A stretch of 42,062 nt of DNA from Myxococcales bacterium (GCA_009692485.1 SHZB01000007.1:1-42062), one strand, 5' to 3'; positions 1 through 8,323 are shown, counted from the first letter of the stretch. The notes: a model not told the origin generated them from the letters alone. Numbers and translations: made by a program.

Positions 1-336
1 ATCCGGGGATAACCCATTAGCGGATAAGCCAGCATCGGATAGGCCATTAGCGCGAATCTCCGCAGCCGGCAGGCCAACATCGGGCGGCACTTGATCGGAG
101 CCAGAATTGGCGGTAGCGGCATCGAGCCGGGCGAGCGTCTGCTCGATCAGGTCTCGCGGCGGCGCGTAATCAGCTCCCGCGTCTTCGATGAGCCGTCGTG
201 CCTGCATCGCGTCGTGACGCAGGTCGCGGCACGCGTCACAGCCGGCGACGTGTTCGCTCAACTCGTCCGTAGCGGTGCCGTCGACGAGCGTCTCCATTTG
301 CTCTACGACGCGTTCACATAGGGTCTGCGTGGTCAT
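1..336 (-). CDS. Anti-sigma factor, zinc-finger (ZAS) type, C-terminus cut by window edge
   Basis: Reading the minus strand from ATG at 336 gives an open frame that runs off the window. Residues 29-36 show H-x3-C-x2-C (HVAGCDAC), the zinc-binding anti-sigma signature, here in the usual N-terminal position. Such proteins hold an ECF sigma factor at the membrane or in the cytoplasm until a signal releases it. The start overlaps the stop of the upstream sigma gene as ATGA, so the two are translationally coupled. The last visible residues form a short degenerate repeat (GLSDAGLSANGLS) from three 15-bp units. Any transmembrane segment lies outside the window. The family call rests on the motif and on the sigma neighbour; the partner sigma gene appears broken, so this gene may be orphaned. 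Confidence 0.75.
   Translation of the reverse strand, partial: MTTQTLCERVVEQMETLVDGTATDELSEHVAGCDACRDLRHDAMQARRLIEDAGADYAPPRDLIEQTLARLDAATANSGSDQVPPDVGLPAAEIRANGLSDAGLSANGLSPD
7..51. repeat. Degenerate 15-bp tandem repeat, 3 units, in anti-sigma gene
   Basis: Three adjacent 15-bp units begin with ggata at 7, 22 and 37 and share a ccattagc/ccagcatc ending. The unit length keeps the anti-sigma frame open and encodes GLS-type pentapeptides. Confidence 0.6.
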
Positions 337-583
337 CGTGTGCTCCCTTCACCAACGAGCAATTCGCGCATGGCCGCGAGCCCGCGCGATACGCGTTTGC
401 GTGCTGCGGCCTCGTCGATTCCGCAGGCGGCGGCGACGGCTTCGTAGCCAAGGCCGGAGCCGTAGCGCAACAGCAAACGCCTCGCGCTCGCTAGGGCGAA
501 GGCGGGACAACCCGAGGCGTGCCCGCTCTGCCCGCTGCCTCTCGACCAGCTCGCCCTCGGCACCGCCGTCGAAGCTGTGCTCC

Positions 584-655
584 GTGTCATGAACGAGGCG
601 AGTGTCGTGAACGAGGCGGGTGTCGTGAACGAGGCGGGTGTCGTGAACGAGGCGG
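584..655. repeat. 18-bp tandem repeat, 4 units, in sigma-factor linker
   Basis: Four consecutive 18-bp units (gtgtcgtgaacgaggcgg with two changes in the first) at 584, 602, 620 and 638. On the minus strand they encode the hexapeptide LVHDTR four times between sigma regions 2 and 4, in the frame of the linker. Confidence 0.9.
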
Positions 656-698
656 AGCTTCGCGGCCCTGTGCGCGCCTTGCTCGAGGAGGCGGGCAC

Positions 699-738
699 AC
701 TTGCGTCGCGCGATCGTGACTTGCGTCGCGCGATCGTG
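699..738. repeat. 20-bp perfect tandem duplication that frameshifts the sigma gene
   Basis: acttgcgtcgcgcgatcgtg occurs at 699-718 and again at 719-738. Twenty is not a multiple of three, and the sigma-factor frame changes exactly here. Confidence 0.9.
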
Positions 739-920
739 AATAGCCACGCTTCGAGCGAGCCCTCGCCGCGCCAGCCTGCGAAGCCCGCGTGCGCCGCGAG
801 CAGCGTTTCCTGCACGACAGAGAGTGCATGCATTGCGGAGTCCTCGTCGTGCATGTGGCGCGCCCGCACGGATTTGTGACCTCGGTGGCCTCGAAACTCC
901 GCCCGCCGGCAGGCTAACAC

Positions 921-1345
921 CGCACACGCCAGAACCGCACCACCAAGCTCCGGGACGGCGCTTCAGTGATGGCGTGTCATCACCTCACCGCGACGCACCG
1001 CAGCGTCAGCATCCAGCGAAGCTCGAGCACGCAGGCAAGGCTTCAGCACATCACCGCGGCGCACCACCCCGTCAGGGTCCACCCAAGCCCGAGCACTTAG
1101 GCCGGGTGGACGATGACGGGGCAGCACGCCGCCGGTGCCCGCCCTTCCTCATGCGGTCTTTCCCCCATCGGGGCCGCGCGTCCGCCGAATCGATCCGACG
1201 GCTACGCACCCTCGCCGCCCTCACGATGCGAAGGCCTCGCTGGTGCGTCGTAAAGCGACCCCATGGACTCCGGCATGCGGTTCTCTTGGGTCCTCGACTC
1301 TTGTGAATCGAGGCACTCGTCATGCGAAACATCGTCGACGCTGTG
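921..1345. other. No convincing gene; degraded intergenic DNA
   Basis: About 425 bases with only arginine-rich, low-complexity frames on both strands. No family resemblance is visible. The only structured element is the palindrome at 1292-1313. Confidence 0.6.
1292..1313. repeat. 22-bp palindrome, copy 1 of 3
   Basis: Nine-base arms around a 4-base centre, CCTCGACTC-TTGT-GAATCGAGG, with one mismatch. An ATG follows 8 bases downstream at 1322, opening a 117-codon frame of doubtful reality. Closely related copies are at 22719-22740 and 36459-36480. Confidence 0.7.
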
Positions 1346-1537
1346 TCAACGATGCATCGCGTGAGCCAGTCGATCGACGAGCACATCGAAATCCACTCCG
1401 AATTGCCCTTCGTCGACCAGCGCCCTCAAACGCGCCACTTTCACGAGATCCAGCCGTTCTTCCTGCTTGTCAGCAATTTTGGCTGGATGCTCGCGAATTG
1501 GCGCCCGTGCATTCGCACGCCTGCGCCCGTTACGCAT
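1346..1537 (-). CDS. Hypothetical small ORF, possibly a ParD-like antitoxin remnant
   Basis: The 63-residue frame has a charged C-terminal helix (KQEERLDLVKVARLRALVDEG, split here as KQEERL / ARLRALVDEG) that loosely resembles the C-terminal region of ParD-type antitoxins. No ribbon-helix-helix N-terminus and no adjacent ParE toxin are visible. It lies among other gene remnants, so it may be a fragment or not coding at all. The opposite strand is also open (from 1322) but becomes compositionally implausible after about 60 codons. Confidence 0.15.
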   Translation of the reverse strand: MRNGRRRANARAPIREHPAKIADKQEERLDLVKVARLRALVDEGQFGVDFDVLVDRLAHAMHR

Positions 1538-1773
1538 CTTCTTGATTCTCCGCTACGGCGGGGGTCATCCCCTCCTGGTTCCACCAAGGAACCCCATCGG
1601 GACTGGGCTGCGTCCACCCGCCAAGATCGACGCAGCCTGTCAGCCGGGCAGAACGGCCACTTGCGGAACTTCTAAAGGCGGTGGCCAAGGACCGCATGTC
1701 GCGCGAGGAAACGAGGCAAAAAGTAGCGCAACGGGGCATCGCCGCGACCTGCTCGACGAGCCAAAGAGCCGCC

Positions 1774-2150
<377 letters not shown>

Positions 2151-2162
2151 CTCCCTCTCCCG

Positions 2163-2552
2163 CTACACCGAAAGCACACGCACGCCCGGAAAGAGTGCTC
2201 TCAGGCGCTCGAGATCACCGACGTCACTGGTGATTACCGGAGCGTCGAGCAGGGCCGCAAACGCCATGACCGCGGCATCGATGGTCAGCTTGCTATCAAC
2301 TCGCTGCTTCATCTTCGCGAGTGCCATGCCCGCTGCCTGGGCGACCGAGAGTGGCAGAGGCTCCACAACGATGGCGCGCAAGAGCTTCTCGCAGCGGTCG
2401 GTGCGGCCCCGCCACCACTCGATGATGCACACGATCGGAGTCACGATTTCCGCTTGCCCTCGCTGTACCAGCGCAAGGTAGTCGAGCGGGCGCTTGTCAC
2501 CCCGCTCGGCACCAATCAACGCGCCGGTGTCGAAAACGTAGCGTGTGCTCAT
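2163..2552 (-). CDS. vapC: VapC-type PIN-domain toxin
   Basis: The 129-residue protein has the usual length and layout of a VapC ribonuclease. The acidic residues of the PIN active site are D8 (VFDTGALIGAE), E45 (IIEWWRG), D92 (LTIDAAVMA) and D110 (ITSDVGDLERL), so it looks catalytically intact. VapC toxins cleave RNA, often tRNA or rRNA, when free of their antitoxin. The start ATG overlaps the antitoxin stop by four bases (ATGA), so the pair is translationally coupled with the antitoxin first. The specific RNA target cannot be read from sequence. Confidence 0.9.
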   Translation of the reverse strand: MSTRYVFDTGALIGAERGDKRPLDYLALVQRGQAEIVTPIVCIIEWWRGRTDRCEKLLRAIVVEPLPLSVAQAAGMALAKMKQRVDSKLTIDAAVMAFAALLDAPVITSDVGDLERLRALFPGVRVLSV

Positions 2553-2842
2553 GCGGCGCGGCGGCGCTTCTTCTTCGGTGCGCGGCGGCCAGCGAGCTCT
2601 GCCGCAATCGTATCCTGGAATGCCCCGGCCTCGGCATCGCTCATCGCAGGCCGCCCATGGGACCTCAGCAGCTCACCCGCGGCCTGTTGACGAGCCGCTT
2701 GCTGCGCGATCTGAGTAATGAGCTCAGACACGTTTCCTTGGTACGAGCGATCCGCGATGTCGCGCAGCAACTTTTTCGTCGCCGGATCGACGGAAACCGA
2801 GAAGGTGACGGTCTCACCCCGTCGCTTCAATCGCTTGGCCAT
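2549..2842 (-). CDS. vapB: VapB-like antitoxin
   Basis: The 97-residue protein starts with a basic strand-helix-helix stretch (TVTFSVSVDPATKKLL, then helices) consistent with a ribbon-helix-helix DNA-binding domain. A C-terminal tail rich in Ala and Lys/Arg probably wraps the toxin. It is encoded directly upstream of and overlapping the PIN toxin. By analogy with the family it should bind and neutralise the toxin and repress its own promoter. A candidate operator, GTTGC-CGTTGCCA-GCAAC, lies just upstream of the start, around 2865-2885. The family assignment relies partly on the neighbour. Confidence 0.75.
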   Translation of the reverse strand: MAKRLKRRGETVTFSVSVDPATKKLLRDIADRSYQGNVSELITQIAQQAARQQAAGELLRSHGRPAMSDAEAGAFQDTIAAELAGRRAPKKKRRRAA

Positions 2843-2903
2843 CGATGATTTCGTAGCAGGATGTTGTTGCCGTTGCCAGCAACTGTTGATTGGATGTGTA
2901 GCA

Positions 2904-2931
2904 AATATAGCGGACTACTTGCCGATGTCCT
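2904..2931 (-). promoter_or_regulatory. Candidate sigma70-type promoter for vapBC
   Basis: Reading the minus strand, AGGACA (2931-2926) and TATATT (2909-2904) are separated by 16 bases in an AT-rich pocket that is unusual for this window, about 60 bases upstream of vapB. The -35 match is partial. Confidence 0.35.
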
Positions 2932-2948
2932 TCGCTTGCAACGGAAGC

Positions 2949-3125
2949 GCACCGAAGGGTCAGTCCATGGAGCGGCCCGCCCACGTCATCGCGCTCGAGG
3001 ACCATCAGCCCGAGCTTCGCGACGAGCGCGCACACCGGGAGCGCCACCAACACGACGAACGCCGTACCGAGCAGCGGGAAGATGGCCTCGCTAAGGTCGC
3101 GCTCCACACCGCGGAAGGTCGCGCT
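2949..3125 (-). pseudogene. Remnant of a membrane protein (one transmembrane segment)
   Basis: The minus strand reads VERDLSEAIFPLLGTAFVVL continuing into a clear transmembrane helix (ALPVCALVAKLGLMVL), then ERDDVGGPLHGLTLR. The surrounding frame has no plausible start, and a 22-bp duplication (3095-3138) disrupts its upstream part. I do not recognise the family; it looks like the C-terminal end of a lost gene. Confidence 0.4.
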
Positions 3126-3138
3126 CCACACCGCGGAA
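3095..3138. repeat. 22-bp perfect tandem duplication
   Basis: The unit ggtcgcgctccacaccgcgg+aa occurs at 3095-3116 and 3117-3138, with 6 further matching bases. The unit is not a multiple of three and lies between genes. Confidence 0.9.
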
Positions 3139-3182
3139 GGTCGCTTGACGTGGCGCGGCGCCGCGCGGAAAGGACTCGGGCG

Positions 3183-4199
3183 ATGTCCTACGTCCGGCAC
3201 TTCCGTCACACGAGCGCGGTCCTCGAGCACAATCCCATGGGCGATCCCTTCGTCCGCAACGTGCCCGTGTACCTTCCGCCCGATTACTCCGAGCGACGCC
3301 GCGAGCCCTATCCGGTGGTCTTCTTGCTCGCCGGCTGGTCGGGCCGCGGGGCGCACTACCTCGCGGACGGCGGGGCCTTCTCTTTCACGCTGACGGACCG
3401 CCTCGATCAGCTCATCACGGACGGCACGCTACCGGCTTGCATCGTCGTGTTTCCGGACTGCGCGACGCGCCTCGGTGCGAGCCAGTACGTCAACTCACCT
3501 GCCAATGGCAATTACATGGATTACGTCACAGACGAGCTGGTCGACTACATCGACGGGCGCTTTCACACGCACAAAAGCCGGGATTACCGTGGCGTCATCG
3601 GTCACTCGAGCGGCGGCTTCGGGGCGCTCGCTTTCGGCATGATGCGCAGCGACCGCTTCGGCGCTGTCTGCAGCAGCGCGGGCGACAGCTGGTACGAGTT
3701 CATGTATCGCAACGTGATCCCGCCCACCATCTCGGCGGTGAACGCAGCCGGCGGCGTAGAGAAGTTCGTCGAATCGTTTCTCGCCAACCCCAATCCCTTC
3801 GCGTTGATGGGGAGCACGGCCGTCGTGGCGATGCTCACGCTGTCGATGGCGTCCTGCTACACGCCCAACGTCGAGGTGCCCGTGATCAAGGGCGACTTGT
3901 GGTTCGACCTCGAGACCGGCGAGCTCGTCGACGATGCCTGGCGGAGGCTGTGCGCGTGGGATCCGATCGCGATGGTCGACCGCTACGTCACCGAGCTCCG
4001 CAGCCTGCGCTGGATCCACCTCGAGGCCGGCCTCGACGATGAGTACGGCCTGCAGTTCGGGCACCGCCAAATCGCGAAAAAACTCGCAGCCCACGGCATT
4101 TCCTATGCGCTTGACGAGTACCCCGGCAAGCACGGCGGTCACCATCACCGGATGCCGGAGCGGCTCCGGCGCATGACCACGCGCATGCTCGCGAAGTGA
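3183..4199 (+). CDS. Esterase of the enterochelin-esterase/esterase D family (alpha/beta hydrolase)
   Basis: A 338-residue protein starting at ATG 3183 (MSYVRHFRHTSAVLEHN). The frame is open further upstream, but that part is in non-coding and repeat DNA. It contains the putative-esterase fold: VPVYLPPDYSERRREPYPVV near the N-terminus, the nucleophile elbow GHSSGG, a likely acid in EAGLDDEYG and a likely catalytic histidine in HGGHHHRMPERL. Enzymes of this family hydrolyse ester bonds in siderophores, S-formylglutathione or surface lipids, and the substrate cannot be inferred here. There is no obvious signal peptide. It stands alone between a remnant and an intergenic repeat array. Confidence 0.8.
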   Translation: MSYVRHFRHTSAVLEHNPMGDPFVRNVPVYLPPDYSERRREPYPVVFLLAGWSGRGAHYLADGGAFSFTLTDRLDQLITDGTLPACIVVFPDCATRLGASQYVNSPANGNYMDYVTDELVDYIDGRFHTHKSRDYRGVIGHSSGGFGALAFGMMRSDRFGAVCSSAGDSWYEFMYRNVIPPTISAVNAAGGVEKFVESFLANPNPFALMGSTAVVAMLTLSMASCYTPNVEVPVIKGDLWFDLETGELVDDAWRRLCAWDPIAMVDRYVTELRSLRWIHLEAGLDDEYGLQFGHRQIAKKLAAHGISYALDEYPGKHGGHHHRMPERLRRMTTRMLAK

Positions 4200-4544
4200 G
4201 GCGCGGCGAGCCCACACCTTCGGCGAGCCCACACCTTCGGCGAGCCCACACCTTCGGCGAGCCCACACCTTCGGCGAATCGGGCCGCGCGCCAACCCCGT
4301 GCGCGATCACGACGCGTGAGATGGCTCCCCCTGGAAACGCATGTGCCGATGGGCGGAGCATGGATCCCAGACCCTGCCCAAGCCGGCCGTGGAAGGTAAA
4401 AAAAACGGCCCGCAACCTTTCGCGCCGCGGTCATGGCCGTGACAACATGACCCCTCGGCCAACAACCCGGGGCAGACAGCGGAGCGCTGAACCGTTCAGG
4501 GCAGCCAGCGGAGCGCTCGACGGCAACAGTAGCGTCGGCCGTTA
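4200..4544. other. Intergenic region with a tandem repeat and no gene seen
   Basis: Contains the 17-bp array at 4205-4272, an A8 run near 4398-4407 and otherwise GC-rich sequence without a supported reading frame. A short internal echo, cagcggagcgct, occurs at about 4478 and 4506. Confidence 0.5.
4205..4272. repeat. 17-bp perfect tandem repeat, 4 units
   Basis: cggcgagcccacacctt is repeated four times exactly (4205, 4222, 4239, 4256) plus a 6-base partial unit. It begins 6 bases after the esterase stop and is non-coding. Confidence 0.95.
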
Positions 4545-4574
4545 TTGACGCGGCACAGGTCGATTTGCTAGCGT
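4545..4574 (+). promoter_or_regulatory. Candidate promoter for the envelope lipoprotein pair
   Basis: TTGACG (4545-4550) and TAGCGT (4569-4574) are separated by 18 bases, with TGC before the -10. It lies 32 bases upstream of the TTG start at 4607. The string TTGCTAGCGTG at 4565-4575 recurs upstream of the AgmX-type gene at 20825-20835. Confidence 0.5.
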
Positions 4575-4606
4575 GTGGCCGCGTTGCACTGCGAAAAGGA
4601 TGCCGG

Positions 4607-4930
4607 TTGACGGGCCCTAGACACAACTTGCGCCTGACGTTGATTGCGATGGGTCTCGTGGCCGCGACCCAGGGCGGCTGCATCGTCGGCGGCGTCTACG
4701 CTTACAAGGCCAACAGCGCCGCGGCCTCGCTCGAACAGGCGAAGGTGCTCGGGGCCGATCGCCTCGCGGGCTTCGAGTACTACTTCGCCGAGGCCAACCT
4801 CGAGAAGGCGATGGAAGAGGCGGCCGAGGCCTCTTACGGCGACGCGATTCTGTTTTGCGATCTCGCGAACGAGTTTGCCGAAAAGGCCATCGTGAACGCG
4901 AAGGCGGCCCACGAGAGCGGCGGGCGATGA
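4607..4930 (+). CDS. Small lipoprotein, probably DUF4398-like helical
   Basis: A 107-residue protein with a TTG start at 4607, chosen because AAAGGA lies 6 bases upstream. It has a lipoprotein signal (LTLIAMGLVAATQGGC) and a mature part that is almost entirely amphipathic helix (ANLEKAMEEAAEASYGDAIL), much like the helical region in the next gene. Its stop overlaps the next gene's start (ATGA), so the two are coupled and probably act together in the periplasm or at the outer membrane. The exact role is unknown. An ATG at 4648 would leave too short a signal peptide. Confidence 0.65.
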   Translation: MTGPRHNLRLTLIAMGLVAATQGGCIVGGVYAYKANSAAASLEQAKVLGADRLAGFEYYFAEANLEKAMEEAAEASYGDAILFCDLANEFAEKAIVNAKAAHESGGR

Positions 4931-6192
4931 GCAATTCGGCTCGTACTAGGCTCCATTCTCGCGCGACGACCGCTTCGCATGCGACGACCGCTTCGCGCGC
5001 GACGACCGCTTCGCATGCGACGGCCGCTTCGCGCGCGACGACCGCTTCGCATGCGACGACCGGGCTCACGCTGGCGGCGGCGGCGCTCACGCTCGTGCTC
5101 TCGAGCGCGTGCTCACGCGTGCCGGTGATGCACGGCGAGATCGATGGCCTCGAGCAGCTTGTGAAGCAGGCGGACCGCAACGGCGCGCGCAGATGCGCCC
5201 CGCGCGAGCTGGCATTGGCCGTGGCGCACACGAAATTTGCGCAGGTGGAGCTCGGGCAAGCCAACATCTTCCGCGCCGAAGACCACCTCATCGTCGCGCG
5301 AGCGAACGCCCGTGCCGCGTACGATCTCTCGCCGCCGACACAGTGCACGGACCGCGGCTTCGTGATGGACGAGCCGCCGCCGCCGAAGCCGCCGCCGCCG
5401 CCAAAGCCGGGGGACAAAGATGCGGACGGACGGCTCGATCCCGACGACGGGTGCCCCGACAAGCCCGAGAACTACAACGGCTTCGAAGACGAAGACGGGT
5501 GCCCCGACGATCCGGACAGCGACTCGGACGGCCTCGCGGACTCGAAGGACGACTGCGAACTCTTGGCCGAGGACAAGGACGGCTACCTCGACGAGGACGG
5601 TTGCCCCGACGTCGACAACGATCTCGACGGCGTCCTCGACCAGAAAGAGGCCAAGCCCGAGTGCGTGAGCCAGCCAGAAGATCCGGACGGGCATGAAGAC
5701 GCGGATGGTTGCCCCGAGCCCGACAACGACGGCGATGAGGTCCTCGATCTCGAAGATGAGTGCCCATTCGTGCCGGGCGCGAAGGACGGCGCACGCAAAG
5801 GCTGCCCGCAGAAGCCGCAGCTCGTCGTCGTCACTGAAAAAGAAATCAAGATAACCCAGCAGATCCACTTCGCCTTCAACAAGGCGGTGATCCGACCCGA
5901 GAGCTTTCCGGTGCTCGATGCGGTCGTCGATGTGCTGAAGGCGAACCTGAAGTTCAAGATCGAGGTTCAGGGTCACACCGACAACGTCGGCCCCGCCAAG
6001 CTCAACAAGAAACTGAGCCAACAGCGCGCCGACTCGGTACGTAAATACCTCGTCGAGCACGGCGTCGCGCCGGACCGCCTCGCTGCGACCGGCCACGGAA
6101 TGGAAAAGCCGCTCGTCCCCAACACCGACGACCGAAACCGCGCGCTGAATCGGCGCGTGCAGTTCTTGCGCGTCGAGGGGACCAAGAACTAG
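4927..6192 (+). CDS. OmpA-family lipoprotein with TSP3 calcium-binding repeats
   Basis: A 421-residue envelope protein starting at ATG 4927, which overlaps the upstream stop. The order is: basic N-terminus; five to six copies of ATTAS(H/R) at residues 13-45; hydrophobic core; lipobox LSSAC with Cys62; a helical region with cysteines; a proline-rich linker (EPPPPKPPPPPKP); Asp-rich thrombospondin type 3 repeats (DKDADGRLDPDDGCPD and relatives, about residues 160-300); and a C-terminal OmpA peptidoglycan-binding domain (IEVQGHTDNVGPAKLNKKLS, then DDRNRALNRRV). It would anchor the outer membrane to peptidoglycan, with the TSP3 region as a calcium-stiffened spacer. The 61-residue signal peptide is abnormally long because of the repeats. 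Confidence 0.9.
   Translation: MSNSARTRLHSRATTASHATTASRATTASHATAASRATTASHATTGLTLAAAALTLVLSSACSRVPVMHGEIDGLEQLVKQADRNGARRCAPRELALAVAHTKFAQVELGQANIFRAEDHLIVARANARAAYDLSPPTQCTDRGFVMDEPPPPKPPPPPKPGDKDADGRLDPDDGCPDKPENYNGFEDEDGCPDDPDSDSDGLADSKDDCELLAEDKDGYLDEDGCPDVDNDLDGVLDQKEAKPECVSQPEDPDGHEDADGCPEPDNDGDEVLDLEDECPFVPGAKDGARKGCPQKPQLVVVTEKEIKITQQIHFAFNKAVIRPESFPVLDAVVDVLKANLKFKIEVQGHTDNVGPAKLNKKLSQQRADSVRKYLVEHGVAPDRLAATGHGMEKPLVPNTDDRNRALNRRVQFLRVEGTKN
4963..5052. repeat. 18-bp tandem repeat, 5 units, in OmpA-lipoprotein signal peptide
   Basis: Units at 4963, 4981, 4999, 5017 and 5035, based on gcgacgaccgcttcgc followed alternately by at or gc, plus a partial sixth. The alternation gives a 36-bp higher-order unit. 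They encode ATTASH/ATTASR in frame. Confidence 0.95.
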
Positions 6193-6250
6193 AAGTTTCC
6201 GGGCCGCGCTCTCGCCGCGTGCCCACGGATTGCATGTCACGGAGGATCTC

Positions 6251-8248
6251 TTGCCGCTACGCCTCGACCCACTCGCTCCCGCCCGGCCCGCTCGCGCACT
6301 CTCAAGGTACGCACGCGCCCTGGCGACACTCACGACGGCGCTGTGCCTAACCCTCGCGCCCGCCGCCGCGCGCGCGCAAGACGCCCAGGCCGAAAAGCTC
6401 TTCGCGCAAGCGATGGACGACGACTACTTCAACGTGAAGCTCGACGACGCGCTCACGAAGCTGAACAAGGCCGTGAAGCTCTGCGCGAAGAAGTGCGACA
6501 AAGAGCTGCGCTCGAAGCTGCACGTCGGGCTCGCCGTGGTCCACGGCGCCGGCAAGAGCGATCTCAAGAACGCCAAGGCCGAATTCGCGAAGGCATTCGA
6601 CGCGGATCCGAAGGCCGAGGCGCTCGAAATCTATTTCAATGACGAGCTGAAGAAGCTCTTCAAAGAGGCCAAAGCCGCCGCCAAGAAGGGCGACGCCGGC
6701 GATAAGGCCGATAAAGAAGACAAGCCCGATAAGGCCGATAAAGAAGACAAGCCCGATAAGGCCGATAAAGAAGACAAGCCCGATAAGGCCGATAAGGAAG
6801 ACAAGCCCGATAAGGCCGATAAGGAAGACAAGCCCGATAAAGAAGACAAGGGCGACGACGACGGCGGCAGCGCGCTCGAATGGACGCCACCCGGCGAGGC
6901 GCTCGTGAACACGCCATTGCCGATCTTCTTGCCGGTCGAAGAGGGCGTCGAGGCCGAGGCCGCGAAGCTCCGATACAAGCCATTTGGCGAGACCAAGTGG
7001 CTCGCGATCAACATGAAGAAGTCCAAGGGCGGCTTCAGCGCGCTGATCCCCTGTACACAGGTGACTACAACCGGAAAGCTCAAGCTCTACATCTTCATCA
7101 AGGACGGCGCGGGCGATCCGGTGGCGCAGGCGGGGAGCCTGAAGGCGCCACTCGAGGTCACGATCAAGAACGCTATCGAGGGCGATCAGCCGAGCTTGCC
7201 CGGTGAAGATCCCCCGCAGAAATGCACCTCGGTCGAGTGCCCACCCGACTTTCCGGGCTGCGCGGGCAAGAAGGTCGGCGGCGAGGGCGAGCGAGGCGAC
7301 AAGGGCTGGGGCGCAAGCTGCGAGGCTACGAAAGAGTGCCGTCCTGGCTACGAATGCAAGAGCGGCAGCTGCGAGCAGGAGAGCAGCGGCGGCGGCGACG
7401 GTGGCAGCGGCGGCGGCAGCGGCGGCAGCGACGGCGGGAAGGCCGGCTCGGGTGAGCAGAAGAAAAACCTCGCGACCCTCAGCCTCGGACTCGACATGCT
7501 GTTCCTGTCCGGAGCCGAAGACGTCTGCGGCTCCACGGACGCGAGTGGCAAGTTCGAGCAGCCGCACGACAACTACTTTTGCTTCGACGCGGACGGCGAG
7601 TTCCTCGGGCGGCCTACCAAGGGTCGCTTCAACGAGGTGGTCGGCGGTGCGTCCCTCGCTTCGGGCCGGCTGCTCCTTGGCTACGACCGCATGCTTCCGT
7701 ACGGCCTCGCGATCGGCGCGCGGATCGGCATCGCCTTCGGGGGCTCGCCCGCCGTCGGGGACGTCGAGAGCCGCTTCACGAGCTGCCAGGAAGCGAACCC
7801 CGGAAACGAGGGCATTTGCCGGCAGCCCGTGGCGCTCGATTTTGCGATGTGGCACGCCGAGGGGCGCGCGTCGTACTTCTTCCTCGACGCCATCGCCGCC
7901 GAACAGCACGCGAAAGGCAATTTTTGGTTCCCGCGGGCGTACGCGTTCACCGGTATCGGCGGCGGGCAGGTCAACGCCGGGGTGACCGTGACGGTATGCG
8001 ACACGCTGGCCGACGACTTCACGCCCGTGACCGGAAGTGCGGGCGGCCGCTGCCCCGCGGGCAGCAAGCAGCGCGATGACGTGGAGGCCTATCAGATCAC
8101 GGGGCTCGCCTTCGTCCCAGTTGGCGTCGGTACCCTCCTCGCGCTGCACCCGAACTTCGGGGTCGGTGCCGAACTCAAAACGATGATCATGCTTCCGACC
8201 TTCGGCGTGACGCTGTCGCCGGCCGTGAATTTCACCGGGATGTTCTAG
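6251..8248 (+). CDS. Large secreted protein with TPR-like N-terminus, repeat linker and barrel-like C-terminus
   Basis: TTG at 6251 is the best start: a strong CGGAGGA site ends 5 bases upstream, whereas the ATG at 6230 has none. The 665-residue product has a signal peptide ending APAAARAQ and a helical, lysine-rich region resembling tetratricopeptide units. Then comes an acidic/basic linker of five exact DKADKEDKP nonapeptides. A beta-rich segment, a cysteine-rich EGF-like stretch (CEATKECRPGYECKSGSCEQ) and a Gly/Ser linker follow. The C-terminal ~250 residues look like an outer-membrane beta-barrel (GLAIGARIGIAFGG, terminal aromatic NFTGMF). It follows the OmpA lipoprotein on the same strand. 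It is probably an envelope structural or assembly factor; the family name is not certain. Confidence 0.75.
   Translation: MPLRLDPLAPARPARALSRYARALATLTTALCLTLAPAAARAQDAQAEKLFAQAMDDDYFNVKLDDALTKLNKAVKLCAKKCDKELRSKLHVGLAVVHGAGKSDLKNAKAEFAKAFDADPKAEALEIYFNDELKKLFKEAKAAAKKGDAGDKADKEDKPDKADKEDKPDKADKEDKPDKADKEDKPDKADKEDKPDKEDKGDDDGGSALEWTPPGEALVNTPLPIFLPVEEGVEAEAAKLRYKPFGETKWLAINMKKSKGGFSALIPCTQVTTTGKLKLYIFIKDGAGDPVAQAGSLKAPLEVTIKNAIEGDQPSLPGEDPPQKCTSVECPPDFPGCAGKKVGGEGERGDKGWGASCEATKECRPGYECKSGSCEQESSGGGDGGSGGGSGGSDGGKAGSGEQKKNLATLSLGLDMLFLSGAEDVCGSTDASGKFEQPHDNYFCFDADGEFLGRPTKGRFNEVVGGASLASGRLLLGYDRMLPYGLAIGARIGIAFGGSPAVGDVESRFTSCQEANPGNEGICRQPVALDFAMWHAEGRASYFFLDAIAAEQHAKGNFWFPRAYAFTGIGGGQVNAGVTVTVCDTLADDFTPVTGSAGGRCPAGSKQRDDVEAYQITGLAFVPVGVGTLLALHPNFGVGAELKTMIMLPTFGVTLSPAVNFTGMF
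6701..6835. repeat. 27-bp tandem repeat, 5 units, coding
   Basis: Units at 6701, 6728, 6755, 6782 and 6809 encode DKADKEDKP, followed by a truncated DKEDK unit. They differ only by a/g at one wobble position. Confidence 0.95.
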
Positions 8249-8291
8249 GTCCGCGAACGGCGCATCCTTCCGTTCTTGGCTGGGCGACTGC

Positions 8292-8323
8292 GCCTCCACG
8301 CATGAACGCCTCCACACATGAAC
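8292..8323. repeat. 16-bp tandem duplication containing a start codon
   Basis: gcctccacgcatgaac (8292-8307) and gcctccacacatgaac (8308-8323) are adjacent. The second copy carries the ATG of the flavoprotein at 8318; the first carries an out-of-frame ATG at 8302. Confidence 0.85.

Larger units (their letters stand above)
333..920 (-). pseudogene. ECF-type RNA polymerase sigma factor, frameshifted
   Basis: Minus-strand translation shows a region 2 piece (VVQETLLAAH, then GEGSLEAWLFTIARRK) and a region 4 piece (YGSGLGYEAVAAACGI followed by AARKRVSRGLAAMREL), typical of ECF sigma factors. The linker and the start of region 4 (LSRLRPSEREAF) lie in another frame. Two lesions explain this. A 20-bp tandem duplication at 699-738 shifts the frame directly after ARRK, and deleting one copy restores a normal continuation (RRKCARLLEQ). 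A likely 1-base loss near 475 shifts it back before LLLRYGSG. The first part of region 2 is not recognisable either. The stop overlaps the anti-sigma start (ATGA). Sequencing error cannot be excluded for the single-base lesion, but is unlikely for the 20-bp duplication. Confidence 0.7.

Noticed and set aside
2718-3182. N-terminal extension of the esterase frame back to 2718
   Set aside because: The extension is antisense to vapB and crosses a 22-bp repeat and remnant DNA; the family N-terminus starts at 3183.
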